From NCBI GenBank assembly GCA_902373515.1, contig CABKML010000019.1, forward strand, positions 1 through 33,789: a stretch of DNA of 33,789 nt. The letters are read 5' to 3'. The notes beneath the pieces were generated by a model. That model saw only the letters and a program-made list of their open reading frames with translations. It was not told where the DNA came from and made no database searches. This DNA is from an uncultured Eubacteriales bacterium. Lineage in GTDB: Bacteria; Bacillota; Clostridia; Saccharofermentanales; Fastidiosipilaceae. Each line of letters starts with the position of its first letter. Position 1 is the first letter of the stretch. Of the stretch, positions 8,730-18,466 are shown in pieces. The translations under genes were made by a program, and so were the position numbers.

Positions 8730-9650
8730 ATGTGGAAGAACCTACGCCGCTTCAAGGCACCTGATATAGACGATGAGCAAAGTCAAGCGGAGCAATTGCT
8801 GCCTGACTTAAGTCTTTATGACTTGCCGGCTATCGGTAACAGCCGGGCGACAAGTGAAACTGCATGCAGGATTGCCGATTTACCTTTTACGAAAGTGGAA
8901 CCGCCTGCCGGGGCTGCCTATACCGATACGCCTGCGGCGGACTTAGCTTTACAAGTCCGCAGTTTATATCGCTACTATCAAACCGGAACGACAGTCGTGC
9001 GGGCGTTGGACGGTGTAAGCTTCGATGTGAAAGTGGGAGAATTTTGCGCTATCGTCGGCACTTCAGGCTCCGGTAAGTCCACCCTCCTGAATCAACTGGC
9101 CGGATTGGAGCCGGCAACGGCCGGAATTGTCCGTGTCTTCAATCGGGATATTGCGGCTTTGAACGAGAGAGAGCTGGTAGAGTTTCGGCTGCAGAACATC
9201 GGTTTTATTTTTCAATCTTTCAACTTGATTAAGTCTTTAACGGCGTTGGAGAATGTCTGTCTGCCGCTGGTTTTCAAAGGGGTAAATCCGTCTTTGCGGA
9301 AAAAAGCCGCTACGGTTTTACTGCAACAACTCGGTTTACAGAACCATGCCGGGCATTTACCGACGCAATTATCGGGCGGACAGCAGCAACGCTTAGGTAT
9401 TGCGCGCGCTTTGATTGCCAACCCCCGGATTATTTATGCGGATGAACCGACGGGTAATTTGGACTCGAAGTCGGCGCAGGAAACTTTGAAATTGCTGAAA
9501 AAAATAGCTGCAGCCGGGAATAAAACAATTATCATGGTGACACATGACGAGCATTTGGCACAATATGCCGATCGGATTTTCAAAATCAGCGACGGTAAGC
9601 TGGTAGCTGTCAGCCGCGGCACCATTTCAGATAATGTAAATAAACAATAG
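8730..9650 (+). CDS. ABC transporter ATP-binding protein, MacB/LolD type, with N-terminal extension
   Basis: 306 residues. The ABC core begins near residue 73. Walker A is GTSGSGKST (110-118), the Q-loop lies in FIFQSFN, the signature is LSGGQQQR (214-221), Walker B is RIIYADEP with EPTGNLD after it, and the switch histidine is in MVTHDEH. These blocks are typical of MacB/LolD ATPases, which pair with FtsX-type permeases and work as mechanotransmitters rather than classic pumps. Residues 1-72 are acidic, low in complexity and not part of the family; they may bind a partner. The ribosome site (GGTGAG) is weak. The gene begins an operon with the next two genes, spaced 12 and 20 nt. Confidence 0.9.
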   Translation: MWKNLRRFKAPDIDDEQSQAEQLLPDLSLYDLPAIGNSRATSETACRIADLPFTKVEPPAGAAYTDTPAADLALQVRSLYRYYQTGTTVVRALDGVSFDVKVGEFCAIVGTSGSGKSTLLNQLAGLEPATAGIVRVFNRDIAALNERELVEFRLQNIGFIFQSFNLIKSLTALENVCLPLVFKGVNPSLRKKAATVLLQQLGLQNHAGHLPTQLSGGQQQRLGIARALIANPRIIYADEPTGNLDSKSAQETLKLLKKIAAAGNKTIIMVTHDEHLAQYADRIFKISDGKLVAVSRGTISDNVNKQ

Positions 9651-9662
9651 AGGTTAAGAAAT

Positions 9663-11567
9663 ATGCGGAATAAGGGTAAAAAATATTTAACGGCAATTGT
9701 GTTGAGCGCTTTGCTTCTGACAACCGGTAATTTACCGGCGCAAACGGTGCGTGTTGCAGCCACTCCGACTGTTAAGCAGACTGACGGGAACGTGAACGCA
9801 GGCGGTCTTACAAGTTCGCAAAACTTCATGCTTAATGCGGAAAGTGTCCGGCTGGCGGCTTACGGTCAGGATTTGAATCTGCACTTAAGCTTTGTTGTGC
9901 GTGACCCTTTAACCGGTTATCCGGCAAGCAGCAGTAAGAAAAAAGTGCAATCGGTTTATTTGCAGCACAATGCCTCCGACAGCTTTCCCTTTGTTTTGAA
10001 CATGCAGGAATATCCGGCATATTACGTCAGCTCCCCGTCTTTGGAACCTTCCCGTTTCCATAACGGCGGCGAAGCGTTGACTTATACTGTCAAATTCAAT
10101 AATTTAACTGTGCGGAATGATGTGAAAAGTCAAACTTATACGGTGAATCTCTTAATTAACTATATTGATGAAGCTGATCCGGGCAAGTTGCAGCAGGAAG
10201 TTTTACCGGTTTATATCAATATGCAGGGACAAAAAGCGCCCAAGGATGCCAGAGTGCTTTTCCGCTGTGTGAACGACACTGTACCTAAGGGTACGCCCGG
10301 GCAGTGGGTACCGATTAAATTGGATTTGGCCAACTACGGTCTGGACACTGTGAAAATTTTGAGCGTAACTTTGCAGATGCAGGGCAGTCCGCTGATTTTC
10401 AATCAAGTTGACCAAACGGCACAGGTCGATGCGCCTTTGTATCCTGTAGGCGGTCGTTATTACAGTGAGCCGAACTTAAATAACGGCAGTATGTTGGAAG
10501 TCGATTACGGCAAATTTCAAATCAGCAAACAGGCCGCCGGCGGTATTCAAAGTGTCGCTTTTGAAGTGGTTTATCTGGATGCTATGCAGGTAATAAAAAA
10601 AGAAACGGTTTCCGCTTACATTGAAGTTTTGGGCGGTAACGGCAGCCAAAAATTGTTGCCGCGGGTTTTGATCAGCGGATACAGTACGGAACCGAAAAAA
10701 ATTATGGGCGGTGAACCTTTCGCCTTAACTTTGAAGTTGCGTAATACTTCGGACATGACGGCGGTAAACAACATGCGCCTGAATATTTCTTCTCACGCCA
10801 ACGGCGAAAAAACGGCTGAACCTTTTTTGCCGACAGAGGGTGCAACGGCCTTCTTTATCAAGCAGATTCCCGCCGGTAAAACTTTGGAATATAAGTTGAA
10901 TCTGGTGTCTGCCGCTACTTTGACGCAGAAGGCTTATCCTTTGAATGTCGGTTTGGAATATCAGGATGACGGCGGTAATTCTTACACAACAAACGAACAG
11001 GTTTCTCTGTATGTTAATCAAAAAGCCAGAATTGATTTCGGCAAGTTCGAGTTACAGCCGGATAATGCTCCCGTCGGCAGTGAAATCAGTGCTTTTTGTA
11101 ATCTGATCAATAAAGGTAGAGTTTCTTTATTCAATGCGGAAATTAAAGCTCCGGCAGATGCGCCGTTTACAATGGAGCCGATTTATTTGGGTAATATTGA
11201 AGCAGGCGCTACCAAAGCCGTCGATGCCGCTCTCAAAACGACGCAGGCTTTCAGCGGCAAAAGTAAATTTATTTTATCGTATGAAGATGAAAGCGGTAAT
11301 GTCAGCACGTTGGAGCATGAATTTGCTTTGAATATCAGCGATTTGCCGCCGATGAACGAAAATATGGCGAATTTGCCGCCGGGTGCTCCCGGTGCTGCAG
11401 GCAAACACGGGCCGGGAAATATGCATAAATCTCCGAGTAAAATGTGGGTGCTTCTGCTGACCCTCGTCCTGCTCGGATTAATCGGCACCGGCATCGGCAT
11501 CTTTATCCGGCATAAACGGCGGAAACAACGGCATAAGCGCATCAACATTCCGGGAGAAGACTATTAA
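9663..11567 (+). CDS. Secreted, C-terminally membrane-anchored protein with CARDB/Ig-like repeats
   Basis: 634 residues. A signal peptide (KGKKYLTAIVLSALLLTTG, then a candidate cleavage site after PAQ) opens the protein. The long extracellular part consists of beta-rich stretches resembling CARDB or S-layer-type Ig-like domains, with repeated 'IPAGKTLEYKL' / 'IEAGATKAVDA' turns. A Gly/Pro/His spacer (about 573-593) leads to one membrane span (about 594-615) and a strongly basic tail. It lies between the ATPase and permease genes of a MacB-like system, where Gram-negative bacteria would have the periplasmic adaptor MacA. It is not a MacA homolog. I infer that it is the extracytoplasmic partner of the permease. 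Confidence 0.75.
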   Translation: MRNKGKKYLTAIVLSALLLTTGNLPAQTVRVAATPTVKQTDGNVNAGGLTSSQNFMLNAESVRLAAYGQDLNLHLSFVVRDPLTGYPASSSKKKVQSVYLQHNASDSFPFVLNMQEYPAYYVSSPSLEPSRFHNGGEALTYTVKFNNLTVRNDVKSQTYTVNLLINYIDEADPGKLQQEVLPVYINMQGQKAPKDARVLFRCVNDTVPKGTPGQWVPIKLDLANYGLDTVKILSVTLQMQGSPLIFNQVDQTAQVDAPLYPVGGRYYSEPNLNNGSMLEVDYGKFQISKQAAGGIQSVAFEVVYLDAMQVIKKETVSAYIEVLGGNGSQKLLPRVLISGYSTEPKKIMGGEPFALTLKLRNTSDMTAVNNMRLNISSHANGEKTAEPFLPTEGATAFFIKQIPAGKTLEYKLNLVSAATLTQKAYPLNVGLEYQDDGGNSYTTNEQVSLYVNQKARIDFGKFELQPDNAPVGSEISAFCNLINKGRVSLFNAEIKAPADAPFTMEPIYLGNIEAGATKAVDAALKTTQAFSGKSKFILSYEDESGNVSTLEHEFALNISDLPPMNENMANLPPGAPGAAGKHGPGNMHKSPSKMWVLLLTLVLLGLIGTGIGIFIRHKRRKQRHKRINIPGEDY

Positions 11568-11587
11568 GAACGGAAACGGATAGAAAA

Positions 11588-13045
11588 ATGAAAGTAAGTG
11601 ATTTGATTAAATTCAGCCTTCATAATTTATGGCGGCGCAAATTGCGTACCGCTTTAACCGTTTCCGGCGTCATGATCGGTACAACCTCCATAGTTGTGAT
11701 GATGTCGATTGCCATCGGTCAGACGGCCTATTTTTATGAAATGATGAATCAAAACAACGAATTGACAACAATTGAAGTCAGAAGCGGGAACAGAAGACCC
11801 GGAGGCAGAAACGGCGGCAGACGCAAAGGTCCAAACAGCCCGGGTGCAGGCGAAGTTCCTCCGACCGAGAAAATTCTGAACGATCAGGCGGTGCAGGAAT
11901 TGGCAGCTTTGCCCGGGGTCGATAAGGCTTACCCGGTTTTGGAAAAGCCGGTATATTTCAAATGCGGTGCGTATATTAATCCTTACGCCCAAGTTGTCGC
12001 TTTGCCGCAGGCGGGACTGGACGATTTACAGATGAAAGTCCGCAAAGCCGACGGGAGCGAGGCGGAATTCAACAGCCGGGAATTTTCCCGAAATGAAATA
12101 GAATTTCTGGTCGGCAAGGAATTCGGCCGCAATTTTTATTTGCCGAAACAAAGGGATTTCGACTATGAAAATGGCGCTAAAATTGATTTTCTGCATAACA
12201 GCGTTGTGTATTTCCTCGACCCGGAGGCGATGAACAGACGGAATCAACCGGAAGCTGAGAAAATGCCCGGAGGAGAAAGCAAAACGCTTATTATTCCGCG
12301 GCGGCGTGCGGCTCGCTTTTATGGTGTCATGCAGCCGAAATCAAAAATGGATTTTCGCAGCACCTATATGATTTATACCCGCCTGGAAACGCTAACCAAA
12401 GAATTAAAGAAAGAGTTTCGCGGGCGCGGCTTTGATCAGCAAAAACTGAGCAAAAGCGGCCGTTGGTCCGGCGATATAACCTACAGCTGTATCAAAGTTC
12501 GGACAGATTCCTTGACTGCGTCGCAAAAACTGGTTGATGTGATTAAAAATCTCGGCTATGAAGCGCATTCCAATGCATCATTTATTAACGAGATGCAGAA
12601 GCAGCAACAACGGGCGCAGACTTTATTCGGCAGTATCGGCGGCATAGCTTTACTTGTCGCAGCTATCGGCATTGCCAACACGATGATGATGGCAATTTAT
12701 GAACGCACGAAAGAAATCGGCGTGTTCAAAGTTTTAGGTTGTCCCATCAGTCGAATCCGCAATATGTTTTTATTGGAAGCCGGTTCTATCGGCTTTATAG
12801 GCGGCTCATTCGGACTGCTGCTCAGCACCCTGTTATCGTTGGCGATGAATAAATTACCTATTGTCGGTATGCTCTTGGGCAGTATGGCGGCAATGGGAGG
12901 CGAGAATGTCAAAATCTCGATTATTCCTTTGTGGCTTTACGGTTTTGCCTTATTGTTTGCAACATTAATCGGCGCTTTGGCCGGATTGTTGCCGGCTTTG
13001 AAAGCCATGCGCTTATCGGCTCTGGAAGCTTTGCGGACAGAATAA
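11588..13045 (+). CDS. ABC transporter permease, MacB/FtsX family
   Basis: 485 residues. The N-terminus LHNLWRRKLRTALTVSGVMIG with a first span (about 23-44) is typical of MacB-type permeases. A large extracellular MacB_PCD-like domain follows. Three C-terminal spans come after it: about 345-367, 393-418 and 447-470. The block IYERTKEIGVFKVLG is the FtsX coupling region. Residues 66-90 carry an Arg/Gly/Pro-rich insert that is not usual for the family. With the two upstream genes it forms a complete tripartite system, probably acting on the envelope or exporting a peptide or lipid. Confidence 0.88.
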   Translation: MKVSDLIKFSLHNLWRRKLRTALTVSGVMIGTTSIVVMMSIAIGQTAYFYEMMNQNNELTTIEVRSGNRRPGGRNGGRRKGPNSPGAGEVPPTEKILNDQAVQELAALPGVDKAYPVLEKPVYFKCGAYINPYAQVVALPQAGLDDLQMKVRKADGSEAEFNSREFSRNEIEFLVGKEFGRNFYLPKQRDFDYENGAKIDFLHNSVVYFLDPEAMNRRNQPEAEKMPGGESKTLIIPRRRAARFYGVMQPKSKMDFRSTYMIYTRLETLTKELKKEFRGRGFDQQKLSKSGRWSGDITYSCIKVRTDSLTASQKLVDVIKNLGYEAHSNASFINEMQKQQQRAQTLFGSIGGIALLVAAIGIANTMMMAIYERTKEIGVFKVLGCPISRIRNMFLLEAGSIGFIGGSFGLLLSTLLSLAMNKLPIVGMLLGSMAAMGGENVKISIIPLWLYGFALLFATLIGALAGLLPALKAMRLSALEALRTE

Positions 13046-13085
13046 AGGCGATAAATAGTATAATAGCGGCAAAGGAGTGATAATT

Positions 13086-14486
13086 ATGCGTTTTCTTCAT
13101 TTGGCGGACCTGCATCTGGGTTCAAGCTTTGCTAATTGTTCAGAAACGACAAAGGCCGCTTTCCAAGTTAAACTTTGGCGTTATCTGGATGAGCTGTTGC
13201 AGGACTGTGAGAAGCGGCAGGTGGATTTGCTGCTTTTGGCCGGAGATGTGTTGGAGCCGACAGAATTAAGCGAGGTAAATTTACAGCGCCTGATTGCTCT
13301 TTTGCAACGCCCCAGAAACTTTTATATCGCAGCTGTTGCCGGCAACCATGACCCGTTATTACTCAGCTCACCTTGGCAAAAAATCAAGGCCCGGGTAAGT
13401 AATTTTCACTTGTTCGGCGAAGAATGTGAAACTTTGTATTTTCCCGCTTGGCAGGTAACAGTGTCCGGTGTCAGCTTTGCGGATTTTTATTTGCAGGGGC
13501 CGCTGATACCGGATGTAAACTCGGCCAAAATAGCTTATATCGTTGAAAAGAAAGATAACTTTACGGAAACACCGCTGCCTTTGGCGGAATTGCATAAGGT
13601 CAAAGACACTTGTCGGCAAATTTCTTTAGTCCATGCGTCCCCCTGCTTTTCCCCGGCCTTTTCCCGTTTGCAGGCGGAGGCGGCGGATGATTATGCTTAT
13701 AATCAAATAGGTGCGGAAGATGTGGCGCAAGCGGCATGTGATTATTTGGCTCTGGGCCATTTTCACAAACCGATAATCGCCGATTACAGCCGAAAATGGC
13801 AGGCAAATTTCATGGCGGATAAAGCGGATACTGTCATGTATCAGGCGGAATATAAGAAAACGGCAAACGGATTAAGCCTCGTACAGGTAGCTGCCGGGGA
13901 TTCTCCTTTGCCTGTTTACGGCGGCACGTTACCCCTTTGGCCGGGCAATTTTTGCGGCCGCAATTTCGGAGAAAACGGCTTCAGAGGAGCTTTTTTCGGT
14001 GAATTTCAGGGTGACAGATTGAATTTGCAATGGGAAACGGCGCCTTTGCCCTGCTATTATCAGCTGCAGGTTGAACTTGAGCAATTACAGGAATTATTCG
14101 CCGCTCCGGCAGACGATTTGCCGCCTGTTTGGCAAGTTGCGCCTTTTTACGCTCACTTTCTGCCACCTTTTACAGCTTCCGGCACACCGGCGGCATTTCG
14201 CCGAGACAATATTTATAAAATCGTGTTCAGCGGTAGAGCGGATGCTCAAGTTAAAGAGGCTTTAGCGGAACTTATCAACGAAATTAAGGTAGACTTGCCG
14301 GAATGTACGATTGAAGATAACAGTTGTCTGCAGCAGAATTGGGAAAATCTGTGCCGGCACGACAGCCTGGCGCAGCGACTTTATAATTTAGCCTTGAAAA
14401 AATACGGTAAAACAGCGTCCGAGCAGCCGGCATTACAAATTGCCTGGCAAGCTCTGGCGGAAGCCAAGAAGAAATCCAATCGTTAG
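13086..14486 (+). CDS. yhaO: SbcD/YhaO-like DNA repair exonuclease (metallophosphoesterase)
   Basis: 466 residues. Calcineurin-like metal motifs are in order: HLADLHLG (5-12), LAGDVLEP (51-58), AVAGNHDP (83-90), LVHASP, and LGHFHKP. This is the Mre11/SbcD nuclease layout, and the length and C-terminal part fit the YhaO branch. The start is ATG 13086, 8 nt after AAAGGAG (13071-13077); a GTG lies 9 nt earlier inside that site. A TATAAT (13059-13064) just upstream has no clear -35. The following gene encodes the matching coiled-coil ATPase, 14 nt downstream, so the two probably form a DNA end-processing complex. Confidence 0.85.
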   Translation: MRFLHLADLHLGSSFANCSETTKAAFQVKLWRYLDELLQDCEKRQVDLLLLAGDVLEPTELSEVNLQRLIALLQRPRNFYIAAVAGNHDPLLLSSPWQKIKARVSNFHLFGEECETLYFPAWQVTVSGVSFADFYLQGPLIPDVNSAKIAYIVEKKDNFTETPLPLAELHKVKDTCRQISLVHASPCFSPAFSRLQAEAADDYAYNQIGAEDVAQAACDYLALGHFHKPIIADYSRKWQANFMADKADTVMYQAEYKKTANGLSLVQVAAGDSPLPVYGGTLPLWPGNFCGRNFGENGFRGAFFGEFQGDRLNLQWETAPLPCYYQLQVELEQLQELFAAPADDLPPVWQVAPFYAHFLPPFTASGTPAAFRRDNIYKIVFSGRADAQVKEALAELINEIKVDLPECTIEDNSCLQQNWENLCRHDSLAQRLYNLALKKYGKTASEQPALQIAWQALAEAKKKSNR

Positions 14487-14500
14487 GCAGGCGGAATAGT

Positions 14501-16996
14501 ATGTATCTAAAAAAATTAGTAATTACAAGCTTCGGCAAGCTGCAAAATTATACGATTGATTTTGCTGAAAATGAGAGTTGCCTTTATATTTGGCCGAATG
14601 AAAGCGGCAAGTCGACGGTTTTAGCGTGTATAAAAGCTTTATTTTACGGCTTGGGGGCAAGAGGGAAAAAATTTAATTTATATAAAAAATACACGAATTT
14701 CGACGGTACATTACCGCAGGCAGCTTTAACTTTTGTGCATGAAAATATGACTTTTGAACTGATTCGCTGCTTCAAAGCGACGAACAGCAAAGACCTTGTG
14801 ACTTTGACGAATTTGGATTTGGGCGAAAAAATTAACTTGCAGGGGCAGGAACCGGGCGAGTTCCTTTTTGCTTTAAGTGCCGAAAATTTCCAAAGTTACG
14901 TGCTGATAGAGCAAATGCGCCTGACCGATATCACCGCCGACAGTAAAGATGTGGTAGAAGCACTCAGCCGTTTGAGTATAAGCGGGCAAACGGAAGTCAA
15001 TATTGCTGCAGCGCTGGCCGATTTGGAGAGTGAAAGTCGAAAACTGGAGAAAAAGACGGGCCATGGGGGCTTGATTCCGGAAACTGAAGAAAAAATAGAA
15101 ATATTGCAAAAAGCGGAAGCTACGTTCAAGCAGACAAAAGCAGCGGCGGAGGCGGCGCAATTGCAGGCGGACGAAGAATTACGGCAAATTAATATCCGGC
15201 GCCGAGAACAGAGCGAAGCTTTGCAACTCATGGCGAAGTTCAGGGAAATGCAGGCGGAGCAGCAAAGCTGCATACAAAAAAAGGCGGAACTGGAAGCGCA
15301 ACTGCACCTTTTAAGTCGGAATATTTGGGAAGAAACGGATAAATTGCAGCAGCAATTGCAGCAAGCCGAGAAAAATTTGACGTCTGCACAAGTACTGGTA
15401 AAACTGGGCGAAAAAGATATTGCTTCCCGGCTGGAGCAGATTACTCTGTTACAGGAAGAATTAAAACGCTTACAAACGAAAAAAGAGGAAAAACTGCAAC
15501 AGTTACAATTATGCCGGGACCGGCAGTTACAGCTGGAGGCACAAAACGAAGAATTACGCCGACAACAAACGGATTTAACGACGCAACTCAGCGAAAATCA
15601 GGCGGAAAAAGAAAAGTTGCAAAGCGAGAAGCGGCAACTTCAAGCTCGAAAAGTGCTCGCGCAACGTCTGAAAATCTCGGCTGCCGCGACTTTAATAGCA
15701 GCTGTAAGCAGCGTAACGGCGGCTATCTGCCTGCCGCCAAACTTATTTTCGCTTGCAGCAATAGGAGCGGCTTTGACTTTACTGTTGCTTATAGCCGTCG
15801 GCTATTATTTTGTACAACTGAAACGGGTGCCCGGTGTGAATTTAACGGCGACGGAAATTAACTTAAGAGTAGAAGATTTAGCCAAGGCCGAAATAACCCT
15901 GCTGATAAAAAAATCGACGCTTGAAAACAGAAATGATACGCCGATTCCAACTGAAGATTCAGCCGCCTTACAAAGCGCCTATGAGGAGATTTCGACTAAA
16001 ATAGCCGCATTGCAGCAACAAATCCAAACGTTGCAGACACAAAATGAGCAAAAAAAAGCGGAAACGGCAACTTTACGCGGCGAGAAAATTCCGCAAATTG
16101 AAGCATTCTGCGCAAAATTGCGGACTCAGATGGCAAAAGTGAAAGCAGACGGCGCTGCCAAAGCGGCAGAACAGCAAAAAAGAATTAGCGCACAGACGGA
16201 AACGGCAGAGGCGACAAAAGCACGGATAGCAAGCGGCGAAAAATATTTCACAGCCTGTCACAACTTACTGCTGTCTGCCGGTCTTAATCCGCCGCCTGAG
16301 GCTGAACTTTCAGGTACTTCTTACGCTGATCGGATCAACATATGCCAGAAATATCTGCAAAATTATTTACAGGCGACGGGTGATAAATTATTGGAACTTA
16401 ACAACAATTATCAACTGAGCAGCCGTCGCATCACCGAGTTGCAACAGCAGATTAAGGCGGATTGCGAGAAAAAAGCACAATTGGAAGAGTACAGGCGTAA
16501 CTTGTGTAAATACCGTCAAAGACAGCAGGAACTGACACAGGCCCGCGAACTGCTGGAGGAACTGCAAAGCGACTTACAAAAAAACTTCAGCCCGAAATTG
16601 TGTCAGGCAGCCGGCAAGTATTTAGCCTGCATGAGTAATCAGCGCTATCAGGAAATTACAGTTGACAAAAGTTTGAAGATTCAAGTATTATACGACAATA
16701 TTACGCGAGAAACGGCGGAATATTTATCAGGCGGCGCCTATGATCAGATATATTTAGCTTTGCGCTTGGCATTAGCGGAAATGCTGTTGGATAAATTCAG
16801 TATGCCTTTACTTTTAGATGACACATTGGTGCAGATGGATGCTGCGCATCAATGTGCGGCTTTACAGGCTTTGCAGGAATTTGCCGCTGCTAACCGGGTA
16901 CAAATAATTTTCTTTACTTGTCATGATTATATGAAAGATAGCGTGAAGAAAGCACAGCTTACTTGGAGGGTAATATCGTCTGCCGCTGAAGAATAA
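14501..16996 (+). CDS. yhaN: YhaN-like AAA/SMC-type coiled-coil ATPase
   Basis: 831 residues of Rad50/SbcC type. Walker A WPNESGKST is at 31-39. Two long Gln/Glu/Lys-rich coiled coils (about 175-388 and 455-700) flank a hydrophobic hairpin (about 392-441). That hairpin is typical of the YhaN branch and would tie the protein to the membrane instead of forming a zinc hook. The ABC signature YLSGG (741-745) and Walker B (PLLLDDTLVQMD) are near the C-terminus. It partners the upstream nuclease. The operon seems to run on into the MATE gene, 9 nt downstream. Confidence 0.85.
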   Translation: MYLKKLVITSFGKLQNYTIDFAENESCLYIWPNESGKSTVLACIKALFYGLGARGKKFNLYKKYTNFDGTLPQAALTFVHENMTFELIRCFKATNSKDLVTLTNLDLGEKINLQGQEPGEFLFALSAENFQSYVLIEQMRLTDITADSKDVVEALSRLSISGQTEVNIAAALADLESESRKLEKKTGHGGLIPETEEKIEILQKAEATFKQTKAAAEAAQLQADEELRQINIRRREQSEALQLMAKFREMQAEQQSCIQKKAELEAQLHLLSRNIWEETDKLQQQLQQAEKNLTSAQVLVKLGEKDIASRLEQITLLQEELKRLQTKKEEKLQQLQLCRDRQLQLEAQNEELRRQQTDLTTQLSENQAEKEKLQSEKRQLQARKVLAQRLKISAAATLIAAVSSVTAAICLPPNLFSLAAIGAALTLLLLIAVGYYFVQLKRVPGVNLTATEINLRVEDLAKAEITLLIKKSTLENRNDTPIPTEDSAALQSAYEEISTKIAALQQQIQTLQTQNEQKKAETATLRGEKIPQIEAFCAKLRTQMAKVKADGAAKAAEQQKRISAQTETAEATKARIASGEKYFTACHNLLLSAGLNPPPEAELSGTSYADRINICQKYLQNYLQATGDKLLELNNNYQLSSRRITELQQQIKADCEKKAQLEEYRRNLCKYRQRQQELTQARELLEELQSDLQKNFSPKLCQAAGKYLACMSNQRYQEITVDKSLKIQVLYDNITRETAEYLSGGAYDQIYLALRLALAEMLLDKFSMPLLLDDTLVQMDAAHQCAALQALQEFAAANRVQIIFFTCHDYMKDSVKKAQLTWRVISSAAEE

Positions 16997-17005
16997 GGAG
17001 AAAGA

Positions 17006-18361
17006 ATGGCATTATTCAAAAATAAACAGGAAAATCTCGACCTTTTGCAGGGACATATTACTACAACTTTATTGCAATTGGCACTGCCGATAATGACAAC
17101 CGGTTTCATCCAAATGGCTTACAGTCTGGCGGATGTTTTCTGGTTATGCCGGGTGGAAAGCGGTCTGGTAGCAGCCGGTACCTGCGGGATAGTTCTGTGG
17201 ATGTGTGACGGGTTCAGCTCTTTAACCAAAGTCGGGGCGGAGGTCAAAACGGCACATTGTCTGGGGCGTAAAGAAGGAGAAGAGGCGCGCGCCAATGCAG
17301 TTATTTCTTTACAAAGCACTTTTTTAATCGGAGCTTTGATTTGTTTGATTTTTTGCGGGGCTTATCAGGCGATAATCGGCTTTTTTCATTTCCAAAATCA
17401 ACATACCGTACAGGCGGCGGAAACTTATCTGAAAATAGTCGGTTTCGGTCTGCCCTTTGCTTTTGTCGGTAGGACTTTAAGCGTTATCAGTATGGCCAAC
17501 GGTAACAGTAAAATGCCGTTTTTGGTAAATACTTTGGGCTTAGTTGCGAATATTATTCTGGATCCGCTGTTAATTTTTGTCCTGGATTTAGGCGTTGCCG
17601 GAGCGGCATATGCTACGGCTTTTTCTCAAATTACCGTTTGTATTGTGATGTTTATTTTTTTGCGGAAGCAGGCAGCATTCAGACATTTGCACCTTTGCCG
17701 TCGCTTTTCCGGTCGCTTGCTGCTGCAAAATCTCAAGTTGGGTTATCCTGTGGCCTTGCAGACGATTTTAGTCAGTATGGTAGCAATGGGTATTACAAGG
17801 ATTGTCAACAATTTTGCCGAAGCAGCTATAGCGGCGCAACGCTTGGGCGTACAAATAGAATCTTTGTCCTGGTTGACAGCCGAGAGTTTCGGCGGAGCTT
17901 TGACAGCGATGGTGGCGCAGAACTATGCGGCGATGAAAATGCAGCGTACTTATAATGTAATTAAGCGTTCTTTGTGGTTAATTATAGGCCTCGGTTCCTG
18001 TATAACTTTGATTTTATATTTTTATCCGCACATTCTCCTGGGGATTTTTACAAGCGAAACAGATGTTTTGCATTACGGAACGGAATATTTGCGCATTATT
18101 TCCTATTCCCAGGTTTTTATGTGTCTGGAAATAATTATTGCAGCTGTCTATAATGCCTTCGGACGTACGAAATTTCCGGCTGTCGTCGGCGTTTTGTGTA
18201 CCGCTTTGCGGATTCCTGTTGCCATGTATCTTTCAAGCTTTTACGGAACGGCCGGCATTTGGTGGGCTTTGACAATCTGCACGATATTACACAGCTTTAT
18301 TATGATTGCAATAATCGTGTTGACTTTGAGCCGGATGAAATCCGAATACGGTTTAACTTGA
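17006..18361 (+). CDS. MATE family efflux transporter (first copy)
   Basis: 451 residues with about 12 hydrophobic spans in two related halves, as expected for MATE (NorM/DinF-type) cation-coupled multidrug exporters. Typical features are the opening LALPIMTTGFIQMAYSLADVFW and the NTLGLVANIILDPLLIF stretch in the middle. A ribosome site AAGGAGAAAG precedes ATG 17006. Substrate cannot be predicted. It follows the YhaN-like gene by 9 nt and is probably cotranscribed. Confidence 0.88.
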   Translation: MALFKNKQENLDLLQGHITTTLLQLALPIMTTGFIQMAYSLADVFWLCRVESGLVAAGTCGIVLWMCDGFSSLTKVGAEVKTAHCLGRKEGEEARANAVISLQSTFLIGALICLIFCGAYQAIIGFFHFQNQHTVQAAETYLKIVGFGLPFAFVGRTLSVISMANGNSKMPFLVNTLGLVANIILDPLLIFVLDLGVAGAAYATAFSQITVCIVMFIFLRKQAAFRHLHLCRRFSGRLLLQNLKLGYPVALQTILVSMVAMGITRIVNNFAEAAIAAQRLGVQIESLSWLTAESFGGALTAMVAQNYAAMKMQRTYNVIKRSLWLIIGLGSCITLILYFYPHILLGIFTSETDVLHYGTEYLRIISYSQVFMCLEIIIAAVYNAFGRTKFPAVVGVLCTALRIPVAMYLSSFYGTAGIWWALTICTILHSFIMIAIIVLTLSRMKSEYGLT

Positions 18362-18466
18362 GGCGGAAGCGGAGACAGCGGTAGCCGATGAAGCAGGCAG
18401 AAACTCTGAATTTTTGTTATTATAAAGTGAGATATAAAATACATATTGTCAGCAGAGAGAGGTAAT

